From assembly GCA_030145365.1 (NCBI GenBank), contig JAQYVS010000299.1, forward strand, positions 1 through 7,025: a stretch of 7,025 bases of DNA. Reading direction: 5' to 3'. A program made the position numbers and the translations under genes. The stretch is from Desulfofustis sp. (GTDB taxonomy: Bacteria; Desulfobacterota; Desulfobulbia; Desulfobulbales; Desulfocapsaceae). This document shows positions 6,830-7,025 of the stretch, in pieces. The notes beneath the pieces are model-generated. The model was given only the letters and a program-made list of their open reading frames with translations, was not told where the DNA came from and ran no database searches. Each line of letters starts with the position of its first letter. The first letter of the stretch is position 1.

Positions 6830-7025
6830 TTATTTTTCCTCATTCTGGATACGAGTAGGATCGGCGTACATGGTCGTGGAACCTGAGGACCAGAACATCA
6901 ATCTGCCTTCACGAACAAGCAGGTTTGCAACGTTCTTGATTTTTCTTGGTTTAGAGTCAGGATCACACTTGTAAAAATCCTTTATGTACAGCTGAGGTTT
7001 CGGTGATTTTGCAGCTTTCTCACAA
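6830..7025 (-). CDS. dsrD: DsrD, dissimilatory sulfite reductase partner protein (5' partial)
   Basis: DsrD is a small winged-helix protein encoded after dsrA and dsrB in organisms with reductive-type dissimilatory sulfite reductase; it has been reported to stimulate DsrAB activity. The last 64 residues and the TAA (complement of 6830-6832) are in the window, and the N-terminus runs off the right edge. Evidence is the pattern I recall from Desulfovibrio DsrD: an aromatic-rich Tyr-Ile-Lys-Asp-Phe segment (13-17), an Asp-Pro-Asp-Ser-Lys-Pro-Arg turn into a basic helix (21-30), a Leu-Val-Arg-Glu-Gly segment (36-40), and then the hallmark WSSGSTTMY (45-53). Family length is about 78, so roughly a dozen residues should be missing. 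dsrAB should follow just beyond the window. The tail after Tyr53 is short and differs from the Desulfovibrio tail. Identification is by motif recall, not by a search. Confidence 0.88.
   Translation of the reverse strand, partial: CEKAAKSPKPQLYIKDFYKCDPDSKPRKIKNVANLLVREGRLMFWSSGSTTMYADPTRIQNEEK

Noticed and set aside
6666..6974. 102-residue plus-strand frame opposite birA and dsrD
   Set aside because: It is antisense to two well-supported genes and runs through the hairpin; it has no family features.

Overview
The window most likely comes from a Gram-negative sulfur-cycle bacterium of the Desulfobacterota, plausibly the Desulfobulbales. The strongest evidence is at the right edge. A minus-strand reading frame there ends in a segment with the WSSGSTTMY motif of DsrD, the small partner protein encoded after dissimilatory sulfite reductase dsrAB. 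A Kdo-pathway isomerase (kdsD) fits a lipopolysaccharide outer membrane. I cannot name the genus. All genes look alike in base composition, and I see no insertion sequence, CRISPR array, tRNA, rRNA or phage gene.

Layout, left to right. (1) Positions 1-2006, plus strand: the 3' part of a large single-pass membrane protein with TPR-like repeats. Its start lies outside the window and its function is unknown. (2) 2088-3059, minus strand: kdsD, convergent with the first gene. (3) 3066-3397: a 332-base AT-rich divergent intergenic region carrying the likely metK promoter. (4) 3398-4561 and 4604-5902, plus strand: metK and ahcY, a two-gene S-adenosylmethionine (SAM) synthesis and recycling operon. 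(5) 5932-5972: a strong hairpin terminator shared by the converging ahcY and birA. (6) 6000-6758, minus strand: a biotin-protein ligase without the DNA-binding domain. (7) 6764-6797: a hairpin directly in front of the ligase start codon. (8) 6830-7025, minus strand: the 3' part of dsrD.

How the genes fit together. MetK makes SAM from methionine and ATP. AhcY removes S-adenosylhomocysteine (SAH), the inhibitory product of methyl transfer. The pair therefore supports all SAM-dependent methylation, including that needed for siroheme, the cofactor of DsrAB; this last link is inferred from general knowledge and is not shown by the DNA. The biotin ligase activates biotin enzymes such as acetyl-CoA carboxylase. 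It appears to be transcribed from the dsr side through a terminator-like hairpin, since I see neither a promoter nor a ribosome binding site for it. KdsD supplies arabinose 5-phosphate for Kdo.

I found no clear new multi-gene system. The least explained items are the TPR membrane protein, the hairpin in the birA leader and the symmetric element in the metK promoter region.
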